Positions 5,963 through 7,657 of a stretch of 7,657 bases of DNA are shown here, piece by piece. This DNA comes from Bacteroidota bacterium (GTDB lineage Bacteria; Bacteroidota; Bacteroidia; Flavobacteriales_F; PHOS-HE28): contig JAEYWT010000303.1 of NCBI GenBank assembly GCA_023428865.1, positions 1 to 7,657 on the forward strand, written 5' to 3'. Every line of letters starts with the position of its first letter. Position 1 is the first letter of the stretch. A program made the translations under genes and the position numbers. Under the pieces are notes generated by a model. That model did not search any database. It was not told where the DNA came from and was given only the letters and a program-made list of their open reading frames with translations.

Positions 5963-7657
5963 TCAACGAGCCACTTGTACGCGCTGAGTGCTGACCCAAT
6001 CGGCAGTGGTGATCTGCACCATGTAGTTGCCATGATGCAACCCACGGAGATCGATCGTATTGCGCTCGCTTCCGACCATGGTAAGTGGTTGGTCCAGCAC
6101 AATACGTCCGCTCATGTCGAGCACTCGTACCTGTGCGCCACCGGTGATCGCTTGGGTGAAAGTGATGTTCAACAGGCCATTGGTCGGGTTGGGATACAAC
6201 GAGAAGGTGTTGGCCGCCACTTCGTTGATGCCTACACCACCGCACGCCACGGTCCAAGAAAGCGGCGTGGTCACTACACCGTCCTCGCAGGATCCAGCCT
6301 CGTTGGATTGGATACGCAGGGTAAGTGTGTTCTCGCTGTTGGCACTCGGCACCGCGAAGCCGGCCAGGTTGCCACCGTTGATGCCGGTGTAGATCACGGC
6401 AGCCGTCTCATCGGCACCATTGTACAAGGTGATCCGATCACCCGTGATCATTTGACCACTGAGGAATGCCAAGGTCAAGGGTACGTTCTGGGCAGAACGA
6501 TAGGTGTACCAGCGATCCTCGTTGTTACCGTAGCAATGCGTGTAATTATCGAATCCACACGTTACGTTGATGCACTCCTCCGAGGTGTAGGTCAAAGTAT
6601 CCGAAGTGATGCGGCATTGCTCGTAAGCTTCATTGAACACGCGGAAGACGTTCTCCTCGTTCACCGGATAAGGTCCGAAGGTGTGAACACCAACACCCAA
6701 GCCAGTGAGGCTTTCCCCACTTGTCAGGTTGGCTGCGGTAAGCGGATCGGAAGCACCAGCATCGGTGATGATCACTTCAGCGGTGTATTCGCGGTTCACG
6801 CAATCCTCCACGAGGTTGAAGGTGGCTGTTGGTGCCGAGCAGTTCAAGCAATAAACTTCCCATTCCCAAGGATCGTACTGATCGGTGGTGCAGTTCACGC
6901 TGACATCCGAGGTCATTTCCATGTAGAGGTTGCCGCTGGTGGAGGTGACATCAACGGTGGCATACACGGGTGCGGGGTCGAGCAAGGCGCTACCCGCTGG
7001 ACCTAAATGCCTACGTTCTGTGGCCGTATGCTCGAACAGCAAGGGGGCTGTGTTGTCGGAGCCATCATAGATCCGCAGCTTGTCGAAGGTGCTGCTTTCG
7101 ATGGTTCCACGAACGAAGGTGAGCCGCAATGTGCCGGTGAGACCGTTGAGTTCGTATGCCCAGGCGGTGGTGTCGTAATTGGTGTAGCAGTAGTTCTCCA
7201 CCAGGGTGGGGCCGGGGCAATCGATCAGTACAGGGCAGATCGGGTTCACCATCATGCCAGAGTATATGTTGCACAGCGAGTTGGCATCGTTCATGATGGT
7301 CACCTCCAGTTCCGTTCCCGAAACGAATGGACCGATCTGGTAGGTCCCCGTAGCTGTTATCTCAAGCAATTCCTGGCTGATCGAGGTTCCGATCTGGGGT
7401 TCGGGGTCGCTACCCAGATCGGTCACCACCACATCAATGAAGTACTGGAAGTTCTCGCAATCCTGCACGATGTTGAACGCTGCCGTTGGTGGAACGCAAT
7501 CCAAGCAAGCCACCCGCCAGGCCACTTGCTCATCGGTCGAGCCATCATCGCAGGAGGTGAAGCCATCAGCACGAACGCGGATGGTGAGGCGATGCTCCGG
7601 GTTGGTGGTGTAATGGAATACCCCCTGGAGATCCTGATCGGTGCCTTGGAAAAGCAA
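5963..7657 (-). CDS. Large Cys-rich modular surface/secreted protein with T9SS type A sorting domain, partial at 5' end
   Basis: The last 564 codons of a longer gene; the frame is open through the right edge, so the true start is outside. The first visible codon is TTG and there is no reason to treat it as a start. Two module types alternate. Type B (about 1-54 partial, 144-273, 363-474) resembles a CUB-like beta-sandwich: cysteines, an aromatic W-x-Y strand, L-x-L-x-F, G, then LRIYDGSD or ITLYNGAD, ending in W-x-V-x-C. Type A (55-143 and 274-362) begins PTA-x-FN-x-V-x-DC and contains TDxG, a GP turn, N and a later CxIxS. Residues 484-564 form the T9SS sorting domain: FSLYPNPTNGLLNITF, VRVLDMSGRIV and GNYMVQI, ending in VQVAR. 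T9SS cargo crosses the outer membrane and is released or anchored after the tail is removed. No catalytic motif is visible; adhesion, ligand binding or a structural role are all possible. It converges on the GH92 operon and shares its terminator. Function is unknown. Confidence 0.9.
   Translation of the reverse strand: MLFQGTDQDLQGVFHYTTNPEHRLTIRVRADGFTSCDDGSTDEQVAWRVACLDCVPPTAAFNIVQDCENFQYFIDVVVTDLGSDPEPQIGTSISQELLEITATGTYQIGPFVSGTELEVTIMNDANSLCNIYSGMMVNPICPVLIDCPGPTLVENYCYTNYDTTAWAYELNGLTGTLRLTFVRGTIESSTFDKLRIYDGSDNTAPLLFEHTATERRHLGPAGSALLDPAPVYATVDVTSTSGNLYMEMTSDVSVNCTTDQYDPWEWEVYCLNCSAPTATFNLVEDCVNREYTAEVIITDAGASDPLTAANLTSGESLTGLGVGVHTFGPYPVNEENVFRVFNEAYEQCRITSDTLTYTSEECINVTCGFDNYTHCYGNNEDRWYTYRSAQNVPLTLAFLSGQMITGDRITLYNGADETAAVIYTGINGGNLAGFAVPSANSENTLTLRIQSNEAGSCEDGVVTTPLSWTVACGGVGINEVAANTFSLYPNPTNGLLNITFTQAITGGAQVRVLDMSGRIVLDQPLTMVGSERNTIDLRGLHHGNYMVQITTADWVSTQRVQVAR
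6236..7657 (-). repeat. Alternating protein-level modules (B-A-B-A-B) in the T9SS protein
   Basis: Diverged internal repeats are visible in translation. The two A modules map to 7229-7495 and 6572-6838, both exactly 89 residues by the boundaries chosen, and open with PTAAFNIVQDCEN and PTATFNLVEDCVN. Each follows a Cys-x-x-Cys exit from the preceding B module (ACLDC, YCLNC). The B modules map to 7496-7657 (partial), 6839-7228 and 6572 down to 6236. The copies are too diverged to show as obvious DNA repeats, which points to old duplication and not recent slippage. Boundaries are approximate. Confidence 0.65.

Noticed and set aside
5975..7006. 343-codon open frame on the plus strand, antisense to the T9SS protein gene
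   Set aside because: Its translation has no recognisable domain or membrane/signal pattern, while the opposite strand encodes a clear T9SS sorting domain and repeated modules. Long antisense frames are common opposite GC-rich coding DNA.
1..7657. tRNA, rRNA, CRISPR arrays, insertion-sequence ends, riboswitches
   Set aside because: None was recognised on either strand by reading. Nearly all bases lie in coding regions with clear families, and the two gaps are only 41 and 59 bp.

Overview
The window looks like a chromosomal fragment from a Bacteroidota bacterium, probably of the Flavobacteriales type but unusually GC-rich (GC was judged by eye, not computed). The evidence is a type IX secretion (T9SS) C-terminal sorting domain, a GluP/FucP-type sugar permease next to a ROK sugar kinase and a GH92 alpha-mannosidase, an Elizabethkingia-like glycosylasparaginase, and gene starts without Shine-Dalgarno sequences. 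No RNA genes, CRISPR arrays or insertion sequences were seen.

Layout: (1) 1-668, minus strand, cut by the left edge: N4-(beta-N-acetylglucosaminyl)-L-asparaginase (glycosylasparaginase) with a twin-arginine/lipoprotein-like leader and its catalytic Thr intact. (2) A 41-bp divergent gap. (3) 710-5903, plus strand: a compact three-gene operon of FHS-family sugar:H+ symporter, ROK hexokinase and secreted GH92 alpha-mannosidase, joined by two 4-bp ATGA stop/start overlaps. (4) A strong symmetrical terminator at 5916-5947, between converging genes. (5) 5963-7657, minus strand, cut by the right edge: the C-terminal part of a large surface or secreted protein made of alternating Cys-rich modules ending in a T9SS sorting domain.

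Inferred biology: the first four genes form a small N-glycan salvage locus. GH92 would release mannose from high-mannose glycans outside the cytoplasm. The permease would import the hexose and the ROK kinase would phosphorylate it. The divergent glycosylasparaginase would cleave the GlcNAc-Asn bond left after the glycan is trimmed. No SusC/SusD pair, endoglycosidase or regulator is visible here, so this is either a minimal scavenging module or one flank of a larger locus. The T9SS protein converges on the operon across a shared terminator and is probably unrelated in function.

No wholly new system is evident. The points most worth a second look are the gene combination, the B-A-B-A-B architecture of the T9SS protein, the accessory domains on GH92, and a perfect 19-bp palindrome inside the GH92 signal-peptide coding region.
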